From NCBI RefSeq assembly GCF_014397025.1, contig NZ_JACJUO010000002.1:728501-792500 (forward strand): 64,000 bases of DNA. Direction: 5' to 3'. Source of the stretch: Ochrobactrum sp. Marseille-Q0166 (GTDB lineage: Bacteria > Pseudomonadota > Alphaproteobacteria > Rhizobiales > Rhizobiaceae). Shown here piece by piece: positions 6,482 through 15,505 of the stretch (the stretch's first letter is position 1; each line of letters opens with the position of its first letter). The position numbers and the translations under genes are program-made. The notes under the pieces are model-generated. The model did no database searches. It was given only the letters and a program-made list of their open reading frames with translations, and had not been told where the DNA came from.

Positions 6482-8854
6482 ATGGATGATCTCGCAACAC
6501 TAGGCATCAAAGTCTCCTACGCCGATGTGCAGGGGGCTGTTGCTGCCTTGGACCAACTCGCAGAACGTGGCCCGAAAGTCGAGCGAGCAATAGAAGGTAT
6601 AGGCAAAGCATCAAGAGGAGCAACCGCTGAAATTGGGTTACTCAAGACCGCAGCGGGTGCTTTGTTTGGTGGATTATCTGTCAAGTTGCTGATGGATACA
6701 GCTGATGCTTTCTCCGATATTTCTTCACGCGTTAACCTAGCCGCTGGATCAGTGGAAAAGGGCGGGGCGGTGATGGACCGTCTTTCGGAAATCGCACGTA
6801 ATACATATTCCAGTCTATCGCAGACAGCTGAAGGCTATCTCGCCAACGCATCTACCATGCGAGAACTTGGCTATTCAACACAACAGGTGCTCGATTACAC
6901 CTCGGCTTTGAACAATGCGTTTGTTGTCTCTGGCGCTAAGGGAGAACGTGCAGCACAGGTTCAAGATGCACTTGCGAAAGCCATGGCATCGGGGAAGCTT
7001 AGCGGACAGGACCTGAACACGGTAATCGAACGCGGCGGTGTTGTCGCAGAGCTACTAGCTGCAAGGTTCAATACAACGCAAGGCGGGTTACGCAAGCTTG
7101 GTGCAGAAGGAAAACTGACCGGCGATGTTCTTGTAGACACCCTTCTGAAAGCGATGCTCGACTTGGAGCAAAAAGCGGCAAGCATGCCAGCAACGATTGC
7201 TGATGGGTTCACATTGATTGGCAACTCGTTGCTTCAAGTTATTGGTATTTACGATCAAGCTGGAACCGTATCAGAAAGTTTTGCGGCGGGTTTGATATTT
7301 GTTGCCGACAATATGGAGCAGATAGCCATAGTCGGGGGAACTGCTGCTGCCGTTTACGGAGGAGTGTTTGTTGCATCTATGGCCGCAGCATTCTTAGCAA
7401 CTAATGGTTTGACTGGAGCGGTTGAACTGCTTCGCGGAGCGCTTTTAAAAACATTGGTTGGTGCGTTCGTCGTAGCTCTTGGACAAATGGTCTACATGCT
7501 TGTCAAGGCTCGTGAGGCGACAGGTTCATGGGGAGCGGCTTTTGAAGTGCTCGGCGGTCGCCTGAACACGCTATGGGAAGGCGTAAAAGAGGGCTTCCGT
7601 GGACTGACGCTTTACATGGAAAGTCTTTGGTACGGTCTGATGCAAAAGCTCTACACGTCAACCGATGGCGTGGTTAAGGGCATGCTTCGTTTGTTCGGTA
7701 TTGATGCGGGGACGGCGGAAGCGCTTGGAATGCAATATGCAGTTATGGGGGAGACGGCAGGGAAATATGCTTCTGACGCCTTCGCTAACTCTTTCCAGTT
7801 GTTCAAGGACGGAATGGCGTCTTTTGAGATGCCGACAGGTGATGTTGTTGACTTAAACGACAAACTCACCCGCCTGAACGTAGCCTCAAACGACAACGAT
7901 AAGGCTGCAAAACGTCTCAAAAAGGCGTGGGATGATCTTCTCCGGACTGCAAAAGACCGTGTCGCCCAGATGGAGCTTGAGGCTCAACTGGTCGGCAAGA
8001 ATGCGATTGAAGCCGATGTCCTGAGAATGAAGCTTGAAGCCTTGCAAGAGGCTGAAAAGAAGGGGCTGAAGCTTAAGCCTGAACAGATCGCCCAGCTTGA
8101 CGCATTGGCGGACAAGTACGGCGAACTGGCAAGGAAAGTAGCCGAATATCAGCTGATGGAAGATGCCGCATTCGAGCGGCAGCAGATGTTCCGATCGCCT
8201 ATTGATCAGCGCATTGCAGCCGACTTGAAACAAGCCGGCATCGAGATGGACAGCGCAGGCGGTCAAGCCTACGCGACCTTCGTTCGGACCACTGAACAGA
8301 TCGGCATTGCTAAAGATGCTGTTCGGGATTTTGCCGGGACATTTGTATCAGACCTTCTGCAAGGGAAGTCAGCGCTTGAGGCCCTTGTGAATGCTTTGTC
8401 TCAATTGGCCGATAAACTCATTAGCATGGCTTTGGATCAGGCCATAAATTCTCTTTTTGGGAACCTCCTTGGCATAACTGGCGGTAGCGGTTTTGGGATG
8501 AACTTTTTCCCTGCAGCGCCATCCAGCGGAGGTATAGGCCTGTTTGCAAAAGGTGGCATTTCTGACCGTCCGGCGATTTTTGGTGAGGCAGGGCCGGAAG
8601 CGGCAGTGCCTCTTCCAGACGGCAGATCAATACCCGTCACCCTGTCAGGTCCAAGCAGCTCTGCAAATGAGCGCGGGCAGGGCGTTCACGTAACAATTGG
8701 CTGGGCAAAAGGGTCAGATGGAAACATTGCGCCAATCATCAAGGACGTTTCGCAGCAAACCTTTAAGCAGGGCATGCAACAGTACGAAAAGGGTGGCGCA
8801 GTTCGCACTGCTTCAAATTTGAGACAGGTTAGCATGAGAGGGATGGCAAAGTGA
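6482..8854 (+). CDS. Phage tail tape measure protein
   Basis: A 790-residue protein that sets tail length and is ejected with the DNA. I prefer the ATG at 6482, which follows AAAGG; an ATG at 6467 is also in frame. The N-terminal ~200 residues match the tape-measure domain (GLSVKLLMDTADAFSDISSRV, GQDLNTVIERGG). A central hydrophobic region (residues ~270-340) is followed by a long charged helical segment (~460-560). The C-terminus carries the lambda gpH-like motif AKGGISDRPAIFGEAGPEA. The gene is shorter than in lambda (853 residues), suggesting a slightly shorter tail. It directly follows the reversed moron block. Confidence 0.93.
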   Translation: MDDLATLGIKVSYADVQGAVAALDQLAERGPKVERAIEGIGKASRGATAEIGLLKTAAGALFGGLSVKLLMDTADAFSDISSRVNLAAGSVEKGGAVMDRLSEIARNTYSSLSQTAEGYLANASTMRELGYSTQQVLDYTSALNNAFVVSGAKGERAAQVQDALAKAMASGKLSGQDLNTVIERGGVVAELLAARFNTTQGGLRKLGAEGKLTGDVLVDTLLKAMLDLEQKAASMPATIADGFTLIGNSLLQVIGIYDQAGTVSESFAAGLIFVADNMEQIAIVGGTAAAVYGGVFVASMAAAFLATNGLTGAVELLRGALLKTLVGAFVVALGQMVYMLVKAREATGSWGAAFEVLGGRLNTLWEGVKEGFRGLTLYMESLWYGLMQKLYTSTDGVVKGMLRLFGIDAGTAEALGMQYAVMGETAGKYASDAFANSFQLFKDGMASFEMPTGDVVDLNDKLTRLNVASNDNDKAAKRLKKAWDDLLRTAKDRVAQMELEAQLVGKNAIEADVLRMKLEALQEAEKKGLKLKPEQIAQLDALADKYGELARKVAEYQLMEDAAFERQQMFRSPIDQRIAADLKQAGIEMDSAGGQAYATFVRTTEQIGIAKDAVRDFAGTFVSDLLQGKSALEALVNALSQLADKLISMALDQAINSLFGNLLGITGGSGFGMNFFPAAPSSGGIGLFAKGGISDRPAIFGEAGPEAAVPLPDGRSIPVTLSGPSSSANERGQGVHVTIGWAKGSDGNIAPIIKDVSQQTFKQGMQQYEKGGAVRTASNLRQVSMRGMAK

Positions 8855-9465
8855 GTATCTACCTCCCAACTAACTTAGGCTACCAAGCTGGTCGACCACG
8901 CCTAAATAAGCCGGTTTCCATGTCTCGTTATGGAAATCGCGCAATCTCAATGATCCAAAATGGTGACGAGTGGTGGACGGTTAATATTGAAACACAACCA
9001 CTTTATGATGAGCAACTAGCTGCCTTTGAAGGTTGGCTAGCGCAGGCAAAGAACGGACTGGAAACCGTAGTATATACAGTGCTTGGCAGACAGTCTGTTC
9101 CCTTGGCGTATTGGTCAGATCCCAATAACGCTGCGATAACGGGGAACCCAATGCTCACAGTGATCAATGGTAGTATTTTAACAATTAGCCCGGTTGTGGT
9201 CGGGCTTAAAATGAAGTCTGGCGATCTAATTGGGTTTTCAAATGGGGAGTATAACTTTTTTACACGCATCATCGCTGACGCAACCGCATCAAGTACTTTG
9301 CTTCAAGTTGTGGTTGAGCCGTTTCTGCCATCGTACATAACAATCGGTTCAACGGTTCGTCTCAAAGACGCAAAGATAAATACTCGCGTCGTTCCTGGTT
9401 CAACTGAGGTTGGAGAAGGGGTCATGCCGACAGTGAAGTTCCAGCTTATCGAGGTGCCGAAGTGA
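8851..9465 (+). CDS. Phage minor tail protein (tail tip)
   Basis: A 204-residue protein starting with GTG at 8851, overlapping the tape measure stop by 4 bases. It follows the tape measure where lambda has gpM/gpL, and its beta-rich pattern (YGNRAISMIQNGDEWWTVNIETQPL, GVMPTVKFQLIEV) fits a tail-tip or baseplate-hub adaptor. No signal or membrane segments. The last bases overlap the GTG of the short following frame. The specific family is not recognised; the call rests on position and pattern. Confidence 0.7.
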   Translation: MSIYLPTNLGYQAGRPRLNKPVSMSRYGNRAISMIQNGDEWWTVNIETQPLYDEQLAAFEGWLAQAKNGLETVVYTVLGRQSVPLAYWSDPNNAAITGNPMLTVINGSILTISPVVVGLKMKSGDLIGFSNGEYNFFTRIIADATASSTLLQVVVEPFLPSYITIGSTVRLKDAKINTRVVPGSTEVGEGVMPTVKFQLIEVPK

Positions 9466-9572
9466 GTGCTTCACTTGACCTGAGAGACCCAGCAGTTATT
9501 TCGATGCTGAAGGCCGAATGCAAAAAAACCAATCACAACAGTTGTATGTTCGCCGGTAATGACCCCGGATGA
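9462..9572 (+). CDS. 36-residue remnant of a tail-operon gene
   Basis: A GTG at 9462 overlaps the previous stop (GTGA), the coupling pattern used throughout this operon, and codes MSASLDLRDPAVISML... before a stop at 9572. The product is too short for the usual protein at this place. It probably is the 5' stump of a tail-tip gene cut off when the second reversed block was inserted. It could instead be a genuine small protein. Confidence 0.4.
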   Translation: MSASLDLRDPAVISMLKAECKKTNHNSCMFAGNDPG

Positions 9573-9619
9573 AAGGTCAATGTGTGAAGAGCTTTGGGCT
9601 CATAATAATGGAGATAAAT

Positions 9620-9760
9620 ATGGAAAAGAAAGAAAAGGCGGAGTTATCTCCGCCAGTTGCTTTTTTGCGATCTGCGATGAAAAATGCACCGCTTTTCGAC
9701 CCACGCGAAGATGATTACGCTGCTTTTGTTAGGCAGGTTTCTTCGCAAGCATCCGCGTGA
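9620..9760 (+). CDS. Small hypothetical protein, 46 residues
   Basis: The ATG at 9620 follows GGAG by 6 bases. The product begins MEKKEKAELSPPVAFLRSAM and ends with an acidic segment (DPREDDYAAFVRQ). It overlaps the 3' end of the reversed gene at 9729 by 32 bases, tail to tail. The family is not recognised. The ribosome site and plausible composition favour a real small gene, but the evidence is limited. Confidence 0.4.
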   Translation: MEKKEKAELSPPVAFLRSAMKNAPLFDPREDDYAAFVRQVSSQASA

Positions 9761-10058
9761 CGGTTTCGGCTATATTAGCCATTTCCCCGGCAGGCATTGC
9801 AATCGAAAAAAGTGCTTTGCCAAACGTTAACTGAAGGCGTGGTTCACCGCTTTCACGATCAAATTCCACAGCAGCGCCGGTTGGATATAGCACGGCGCCG
9901 CCTTCGGGAACTACATTGCCACTTTGCGCAGCCTGTTCAGACGTCTGCCAGAGAACTCGTGAGATGAATGCTGCTACTGTAGCAGATTGAATAGTTTCAG
10001 TTTTACCGTCGATATGGATTTGAACATCGCCATTAGGTGAGGCTTTAGTATCAATCAT
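9729..10058 (-). CDS. Reversed hypothetical phage protein (second moron)
   Basis: The ATG at 10058 follows TTTGGGA; the frame is open to 10091 but the upstream part would overlap the shared element. The 109-residue product begins MIDTKASPNGDVQIHIDG and has alternating beta and helical segments without membrane spans. It is oriented against the tail operon, and is preceded by the second copy of the GACTCGG...GTTAACAACGGG element, suggesting the same origin or control as the larger reversed block at 3773-6419. No function can be assigned. Confidence 0.6.
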   Translation of the reverse strand: MIDTKASPNGDVQIHIDGKTETIQSATVAAFISRVLWQTSEQAAQSGNVVPEGGAVLYPTGAAVEFDRESGEPRLQLTFGKALFSIAMPAGEMANIAETVTRMLAKKPA

Positions 10059-10067
10059 TCCCAAACT

Positions 10068-10100
10068 CCCGTTGTTAACGGGTGGCATCAAAACCGAGTC
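10068..10100 (-). repeat. Moron-associated element, copy 2
   Basis: On the minus strand it reads GACTCGG, 14 bases, GTTAACAACGGG. The right part extends to a perfect inverted repeat CCCGTT-AAC-AACGGG. It ends 9 bases before the ATG at 10058. Copy 1 is at 4266-4297. Confidence 0.6.
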
Positions 10101-10143
10101 TCAACCAATAGTCGATTACACTTTCCTACAATTCGGAGGCTTC

Positions 10144-10710
10144 ATGGCTTTCCCAACCCGTCTACAGCAACTCTTAAACGAGGGCAGAGGTAAGATTGCT
10201 TCTGCCGTCAAGTTTGAGTTTGGTACCGGAACCTATGGCTTTTTTTCTGGTAAGGGCAGCGTCGAATATGGTGGCCTGACCTATAACGGGAATACACTTA
10301 TTGACGTCGAAGAGCCAACCTACGCGCTTGGTACAGCCGCCCAGCCAATAACAATGAAGCTTCCGGCAAAGTCTGATTTTGGATTGACGCCTGACAAGCT
10401 CGGCTTGATCGAGCAGGAAGATTACAAAAATCGACCTGTCACATTTTACGACTTCTATTTTGATCCTGACAACAATGCGTTCTTACACGCCGAACAGACG
10501 TTCTATGGTTACATGGACGTCATTGATCATCGGGAAGAGGGAGATGATATTTGGCTGGAAGGGCATATCGAGACAGGAGCGATTGATAACTTCCGAGAGG
10601 GGTATCGCTACGCATCCCATGAGGATCAACAGCTTGTTTCGCCTGGTGATATGTTCTTTGAATATGCTGCAAGGATTAAAAATGAATTCTTCAAAATTAA
10701 GTTTGGATAG
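10144..10710 (+). CDS. Phage tail-tip protein (lambda gpL-region)
   Basis: The ATG at 10144 follows CGGAGG with good spacing; the frame is open back to 10072 but without a site. The 188-residue product (AFPTRLQQLLNEGRGKI, then beta-rich IWLEGHIETGAIDNFREGYRY) sits immediately before an NlpC/P60-like protein and the J-like protein, the position of lambda gpL or the DUF2163-type hub proteins of other alphaproteobacterial phages. The YRYASHEDQQLVSPGDMFFEY end resembles those hub proteins. It overlaps the next gene by 29 bases. Confidence 0.7.
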   Translation: MAFPTRLQQLLNEGRGKIASAVKFEFGTGTYGFFSGKGSVEYGGLTYNGNTLIDVEEPTYALGTAAQPITMKLPAKSDFGLTPDKLGLIEQEDYKNRPVTFYDFYFDPDNNAFLHAEQTFYGYMDVIDHREEGDDIWLEGHIETGAIDNFREGYRYASHEDQQLVSPGDMFFEYAARIKNEFFKIKFG

Positions 10711-11116
10711 GGTCGCTCAGTGGGACAGGGCGCTGGAGGATGTGGCCACCCTGCACATCCACACTCCTCCAGAATGGGGTGTATCTGACTGCCTGATGTG
10801 TGCTGCCGATGCAATAAAAGCTGTGACCAGCATCGATCCACTCTCAAAGTTTCGTGGGAAGTATCAGACTGAAGTCGGGGCAGCGCGCAAGATGCGACAG
10901 CATGGCTGTGAGAACGTCAAAGATGTGTTCGAGACCTATCTTGGTCTTGAGCGTGTTAATCGCCTCTCGGCGCGTCGTGGAGACGTTGGTGTGATGAAAA
11001 TCAACGGTGAATACGTTGCTGGGTTCATTTGCGGATCTGGCTTTGCAGTCAAACAGCCTATTGGCCTGGCATTCTTTCCTGTGACGGAAATCGAACAAGC
11101 CTACAAGATTGGCTAA
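10682..11116 (+). CDS. Tail-tip NlpC/P60-like protein (DUF6950 type)
   Basis: A 144-residue protein starting at the ATG at 10682 inside the end of the previous gene. WGVSDCLMCAADAIKA (about residues 32-47) has the DC...A pattern of the NlpC/P60 catalytic Cys helix, and LSARRGDVGVM resembles the strand carrying the second catalytic position. Such proteins sit in the tail tip next to J, and are proposed to cut peptidoglycan during DNA entry. A clear catalytic His is not obvious (GFICGSGFAV occupies that region), so activity is uncertain. A hairpin terminator follows. Confidence 0.65.
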   Translation: MNSSKLSLDRVAQWDRALEDVATLHIHTPPEWGVSDCLMCAADAIKAVTSIDPLSKFRGKYQTEVGAARKMRQHGCENVKDVFETYLGLERVNRLSARRGDVGVMKINGEYVAGFICGSGFAVKQPIGLAFFPVTEIEQAYKIG

Positions 11117-11144
11117 TAGCAGGACCGACAATTTGCACGCTTAG

Positions 11145-11170
11145 AAGCCCGGTTCTCTGGGCTTTTTTTG
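11145..11170 (+). terminator. Hairpin terminator before the J-like gene
   Basis: Arms AAGCCC and GGGCTT around GGTTCTCT, followed by seven T's. It lies inside the operon, so it is probably a partial terminator modulating J expression. Confidence 0.7.
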
Positions 11171-11193
11171 TTGTGCCAAAATGAGGCTAATCA

Positions 11194-14100
11194 ATGCCAT
11201 TTCTAGCGCCAATCTTTACCGCTATAGGCGGAATTGTTTCGAGCGTTGCGGCATGGGCCGCAGCAAGCCCAATTTTGGCCGGTATTGCACAAACGGCTTT
11301 CGGCATTGCGCTGAAATATGCGGTCAACGCGCTTTTCCCACCCAAGACCCAGAGCCGTGCATCTGAGCTGGAAACGCAATATGGCGCAAACATTCCGCGC
11401 TCGGTCATTCTCGGTACGTGCGGCATTGAAGGGCATCATATCTACCGGAATAGTTATGGCTCTGGTGGCCGGCTTATCCAAGACGTGTTTGCTCTTGCGA
11501 GCTTTCGTATCACAGCCGTTCCGCGTGTTCGATACAACGGCGCATGGCGCGTGCTGGCTGAGCAAGATGCTGATGGTTATTGGCTGGTTCCGAACGAGGG
11601 CACGAGTGGCGATGACCATGACAACGTACGCGTCAAATTCTACTACGGAACTATGGATCAGCAGGCCGATGCGACACTGATCAATCGTGCGCGTCCCGCT
11701 GGCCGCTGGACCGCAAACCACCGTGGCGCAGGCGTTGCTTATGCGATTGTGTTCTCTGAATTGCGCAAAAACGGTGATGGCCTAACATCTCCGGCAAAAC
11801 TCCTCTTTGAGGTCGTTGGCGCTCCTCTTTATGATTGGCGTAAGGACAGCACAGTCGGTGGATCTGGGCCTCATCGTTGGGATAATCAAAACACATGGGA
11901 ATACAGCGATAATCCCGCCGTGCAACTCTACAATCTGGAACGTGGCTTCTTCAACGGCGCTCAACGTATGGTTGGTAAAGCAGTCCGTGCAAGCAGGCTT
12001 CCACTCGCTGAATATACGCAAGCCGCAAACATTTGCGATGAGTTGATGATTGACAACACAAAGCGCTATCGCTCAAGCGCAATTGTGAAGGATGGCCCAG
12101 GTGCAAACCACGATGCGAACCTCACGCCTATTCTTGAGGCAATGTGCGGATCGTGGGTTGAGCGTGTTGATGGAGAATTTCCGATTGCCGGTGCGCCACA
12201 GGCTATTGTCGCCACAATAACCGATGATGATATCAAGAAGGGTGCTCCGCTTCGGGTGAGTACCAAGCGCAAGCGGTCTGAACTGATTAACACCGTCGCT
12301 GCGTCTTATATCTCGGCAGATGATTTCTATGAAACGAAAGACGCCGCGACCCGCATCGACACAGGCGCTTTAGCAGAAGACCGCGAGACGCTTGCCAGTG
12401 CTATCCCGTATGGTGCTGTCACCGATCCTAAGCAGGTTGACCGTCTGGCAGATATTGCAATTCGGGGCGCTCGCTATCAGGCATCCGCCGAAATCACCGT
12501 TCATCCTAAGTTTCTTGATATGATCAAGGAAGGGCGGTGGCTTCGTTGGAACAGTGCGAAGTATGGCGACAGGACGTTTCAGGTTCTCACGCGCCAGCTC
12601 GGCGGAGTTAATACGGATGGTGCGCGTGATATCTCAATTGCGTTGCAGCAGATCAGCAACGGCGTATTCGATCCGACTGCGTATGAAACCAACCCTCCGA
12701 ATATCGTGGTTGTTCCTCCGCCTCAGTATCTTGCTGAGGTCCAGAACTTCGACGTTATCCCGATCCTTGTCAAGGCAGACGGCGGTGGCCAGTTACCCGG
12801 TGCGCGGCTCCTTTGGGACACGATTGATGACATTTCCGTTGTTGGTGTCGATATCGAGTATTGGCCAGCCAATGACCCGACGCAGGTGTTTAAGCCGTTT
12901 GTTACCTGGGATGTTACTAACGTCATCCTTGTTGAAGGGCTGACATCGCTCACGGATTGGTTTGTTCGCACCCGACTTCGTGTTGATAACGGTCGCAACG
13001 TTGCATGGTCCACACCTAAGCCTTTCCACACTTTAAATGCACAAAGTGAACAGAACCCGATTGATTATAAGGGGCTTGCTGAAGACCTCAAAGGCTATCT
13101 GGGATGGATTGGTCCACAGATGCGCGAAATCATCCGTCAGGCGGAAGAACTGGCGACAAGAACGTCTGATAACCACAATGCCAATTATTCGGATATTCAG
13201 CGTCTCAGCCGCCAGCTTACAAGCACATTCGCTGATGCAAAGGCGCAGTGGGAAGAGGAAATTCTGGTCGCAACTGGCCCAAATAGCGTCATAGTTCAGC
13301 AACTGACGCAACAGAAAGCTGAAATAGACAGCAAGGCATCAGCTTCAGCTCTTAATGCTGTTACCAGTCGAGTTAGTGAAAACGAAGGTTCTATATCGTC
13401 ACTTTCTCAGCAGTTGACACAGACGAATGCAGCAGTTGGCACTAAAGCAGATGCAAGTACGGTCGTCTTACTTCAAGATCGTGTCGAAGATATCGAGGGA
13501 GATGTTAGCGCGCAGTCGAACTTGATCGGCACTTTAACAACCCGCGTTAACGCCGTCAGCGCGAATGCTACTTTCCGAATGGCAAGTTCTGTCGCTCCGA
13601 CTGGCTGGAATTCTCGTATTGGTATGCAGGTTGAAGGCGGAACGGTCGGCGACTGGAAAAGTGCAGGGTTGTTTCTTGATGCCAATGCATCAGGCGCTCG
13701 TATCGCGATGATCGCCGCTCAACTGGTGTTCTCAAACGGTGATGAGTATTTCAGGCCGTTCGTCATTCAAAATGGCATCATGTATGGCGATGCCTTTGTT
13801 ATGGATTGGGCAAAAATCCAGAATGTTGAAATCACGTGGGCGCAGATTGGTACGGCTGTTGTCAATAATCTGATCGTCGGAACGAGCAACCTCGACTTCA
13901 ACGCCGTCACGCGTTCCTATTCCAATTCTGGTTCCGCCTCAGCTGCCGGTGCTTTCGTCACATTGAACACGACAAGTGGCCAGGGAAATACAGCTCTCAT
14001 AGATTGTCAATTTACCACTTCCTTCACGACGACTGGCGGTAGCAATACCGTTACGATCAGACTGGAAAACCTAACCACAAACACTGTGCTTCGTTCATTC

Positions 14101-14271
14101 ACTCAACAGTATGGAAATGGGGGGCAGTCCTTTAACGGAAACTCAATGGCTATCGATAGCTCTGCCGTGGTTGGTCAAAATGTCTACAGACTAATGTTTG
14201 TATGGAATGGCACAGGAACCGGCAGCATTAACGCATCGGGCGCTTTGAAAGCCCTGATCTGGAACCGCTAA
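11194..14271 (+). CDS. Host specificity / central tail-tip protein (gpJ-like)
   Basis: A 1,025-residue protein. The N-terminus is a hydrophobic, Ala-rich segment (residues ~5-45); residues ~50-500 are the tail-hub region found in J-type proteins; a fibronectin-like part follows (~510-610, GVDIEYWPANDPTQVF, TRLRVDNGRNVAWS). Residues ~640-790 are a coiled coil with repeated units (LTQQKAEIDSKAS, LSQQLTQTNAAVGTKAD). The C-terminus (~800-1025) is a beta-rich DUF1983-like receptor part (ARIAMIAAQLVFSNGD, Asn/Ser/Thr-rich end). It should form the tail tip that contacts the host receptor. It is the largest phage gene here, preceded by the NlpC-like gene as in lambda. Confidence 0.87.
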   Translation: MPFLAPIFTAIGGIVSSVAAWAAASPILAGIAQTAFGIALKYAVNALFPPKTQSRASELETQYGANIPRSVILGTCGIEGHHIYRNSYGSGGRLIQDVFALASFRITAVPRVRYNGAWRVLAEQDADGYWLVPNEGTSGDDHDNVRVKFYYGTMDQQADATLINRARPAGRWTANHRGAGVAYAIVFSELRKNGDGLTSPAKLLFEVVGAPLYDWRKDSTVGGSGPHRWDNQNTWEYSDNPAVQLYNLERGFFNGAQRMVGKAVRASRLPLAEYTQAANICDELMIDNTKRYRSSAIVKDGPGANHDANLTPILEAMCGSWVERVDGEFPIAGAPQAIVATITDDDIKKGAPLRVSTKRKRSELINTVAASYISADDFYETKDAATRIDTGALAEDRETLASAIPYGAVTDPKQVDRLADIAIRGARYQASAEITVHPKFLDMIKEGRWLRWNSAKYGDRTFQVLTRQLGGVNTDGARDISIALQQISNGVFDPTAYETNPPNIVVVPPPQYLAEVQNFDVIPILVKADGGGQLPGARLLWDTIDDISVVGVDIEYWPANDPTQVFKPFVTWDVTNVILVEGLTSLTDWFVRTRLRVDNGRNVAWSTPKPFHTLNAQSEQNPIDYKGLAEDLKGYLGWIGPQMREIIRQAEELATRTSDNHNANYSDIQRLSRQLTSTFADAKAQWEEEILVATGPNSVIVQQLTQQKAEIDSKASASALNAVTSRVSENEGSISSLSQQLTQTNAAVGTKADASTVVLLQDRVEDIEGDVSAQSNLIGTLTTRVNAVSANATFRMASSVAPTGWNSRIGMQVEGGTVGDWKSAGLFLDANASGARIAMIAAQLVFSNGDEYFRPFVIQNGIMYGDAFVMDWAKIQNVEITWAQIGTAVVNNLIVGTSNLDFNAVTRSYSNSGSASAAGAFVTLNTTSGQGNTALIDCQFTTSFTTTGGSNTVTIRLENLTTNTVLRSFTQQYGNGGQSFNGNSMAIDSSAVVGQNVYRLMFVWNGTGTGSINASGALKALIWNR

Positions 14272-14321
14272 TCATCAAAATCCAATCATTCGCACCGCAT
14301 GAATACGCGGGGAGGTAACTC

Positions 14322-15185
14322 ATGGCTGTATTGCCTGATTATGTCAGTGGCACCATTACACTCGCCAATGGCTCAACAAATGTGACCGGGTCAGGGACGG
14401 CGTTTCAACTCGCAGCTTTCAAGTCTGGTGACACACTTCAAATCCAGAACCTGACTGCGGTCATCGCTAGTGTGAACAGCGACACGTCACTGACGTTAAC
14501 AGCACCGTGGACAGGAACAACACTGACGAATGCACCATACCGTGCTCGTTATCTCCCAGACGGCGCTCGTGTGACCGCGCAGACGACCACAATGATTGAG
14601 CTTCTTGGCAACGGCAATCTTCAATCCATCGCAGGTCTGACAGGTGCCGCCAACAAAGGAATTTATTTCACTGGTGCCGGAACAGCTGGGACTTTTGATC
14701 TGACGGAACTAGGCCGCGCTCTTTTGGCTCTAACCGGAACCAACGGGAATATTCCTGTCATGACGGGTTCGGGAGCGGTAGCTAGTCGGCCCATTGTTGG
14801 AACGGTTTCACAATCGGGCGGCGTTCCTACTGGCGGTATTGTGCAGTCAGGTACAAACGCCAACGGTACGTTTGTGAGATTTGCAGACGGAACTCAAATT
14901 TGCTGGCGCGTAAATTCAACTGCTTATGCGATGATAACAGGGCAAACAGGCGGCGGATTTAGGTCGGATGCGGTAAATTGGGCTTACCCTGCTTCCTTTA
15001 TCGCCCAACCGGGTCTTTTGGCCCTTAACAACGGTGCCGTCCCCGGAGCAGCTGGCAGTGCATTTCCGTTCGTTGTTCCGGGTTTCGGTGGTGGCACTAC
15101 AAGCGTCGTTTTTTACTTATTTAGCATGAACAACGCTGCTGTATCAGGGCTTTATTCTTTTGCGATAGGAAGGTGGTTCGCATGA
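14322..15185 (+). CDS. Phage tail fibre protein
   Basis: A 287-residue protein with a GAGGTAA ribosome site. Residues 1-85 form a beta-rich attachment unit with repeated Thr/Asn pairs (ITLANGSTNVTGSGTAFQ, DTSLTLTAPWTG). The C-terminal ~110 residues (NGTFVRFADGTQICW, RSDAVNWAYPASF) match the terminal domain common to small tail-fibre and collar proteins. No signal peptide. It follows J as the tail-fibre gene does in many lambdoid phages. Its stop overlaps the ATG of the next gene, which may encode a helper. Confidence 0.78.
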   Translation: MAVLPDYVSGTITLANGSTNVTGSGTAFQLAAFKSGDTLQIQNLTAVIASVNSDTSLTLTAPWTGTTLTNAPYRARYLPDGARVTAQTTTMIELLGNGNLQSIAGLTGAANKGIYFTGAGTAGTFDLTELGRALLALTGTNGNIPVMTGSGAVASRPIVGTVSQSGGVPTGGIVQSGTNANGTFVRFADGTQICWRVNSTAYAMITGQTGGGFRSDAVNWAYPASFIAQPGLLALNNGAVPGAAGSAFPFVVPGFGGGTTSVVFYLFSMNNAAVSGLYSFAIGRWFA

Positions 15186-15505
15186 TCATTCATTTCTCTC
15201 CCGCGATGTCAGATGGCAGTATCACCCTGTCAAAGAACGGTGATGTTCTAACGGTCAACGGGGACGCTCTCGATTTCTCCGATTTACCTGAAGGCGGCGA
15301 ATATCCAGCTGAGGCTATCGACAATGAATTTATCATCGGCGGAGTTAAGCGCGTGGATGGCAAGGTAAATATCACCATCCGCCTTCCTTATACTAATCCT
15401 AACCCGCCGCATTCGGTTGCTTTCCCTGCACCTCTAATCGTGGATCAGGACGGCGCAATTGCATTGCCGGAAGGCTTAGCTGCTGAGGTCCAAAATGCCG
15501 ATTAA
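15182..15505 (+). CDS. Hypothetical phage protein, fibre-associated
   Basis: The ATG at 15182 overlaps the fibre stop (ATGA); a GTG at 15173 is in frame but less likely. The 107-residue product (SDGSITLSKNGDVLTVNGDALDFSDLPEGGEYP) is an acidic beta-rich protein of a kind often found after tail fibres in Rhizobiales prophages. Its overlap with the next gene suggests that these two small proteins act together, perhaps in fibre assembly. The role is inferred from neighbours only. Confidence 0.6.
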   Translation: MIIHFSPAMSDGSITLSKNGDVLTVNGDALDFSDLPEGGEYPAEAIDNEFIIGGVKRVDGKVNITIRLPYTNPNPPHSVAFPAPLIVDQDGAIALPEGLAAEVQNAD

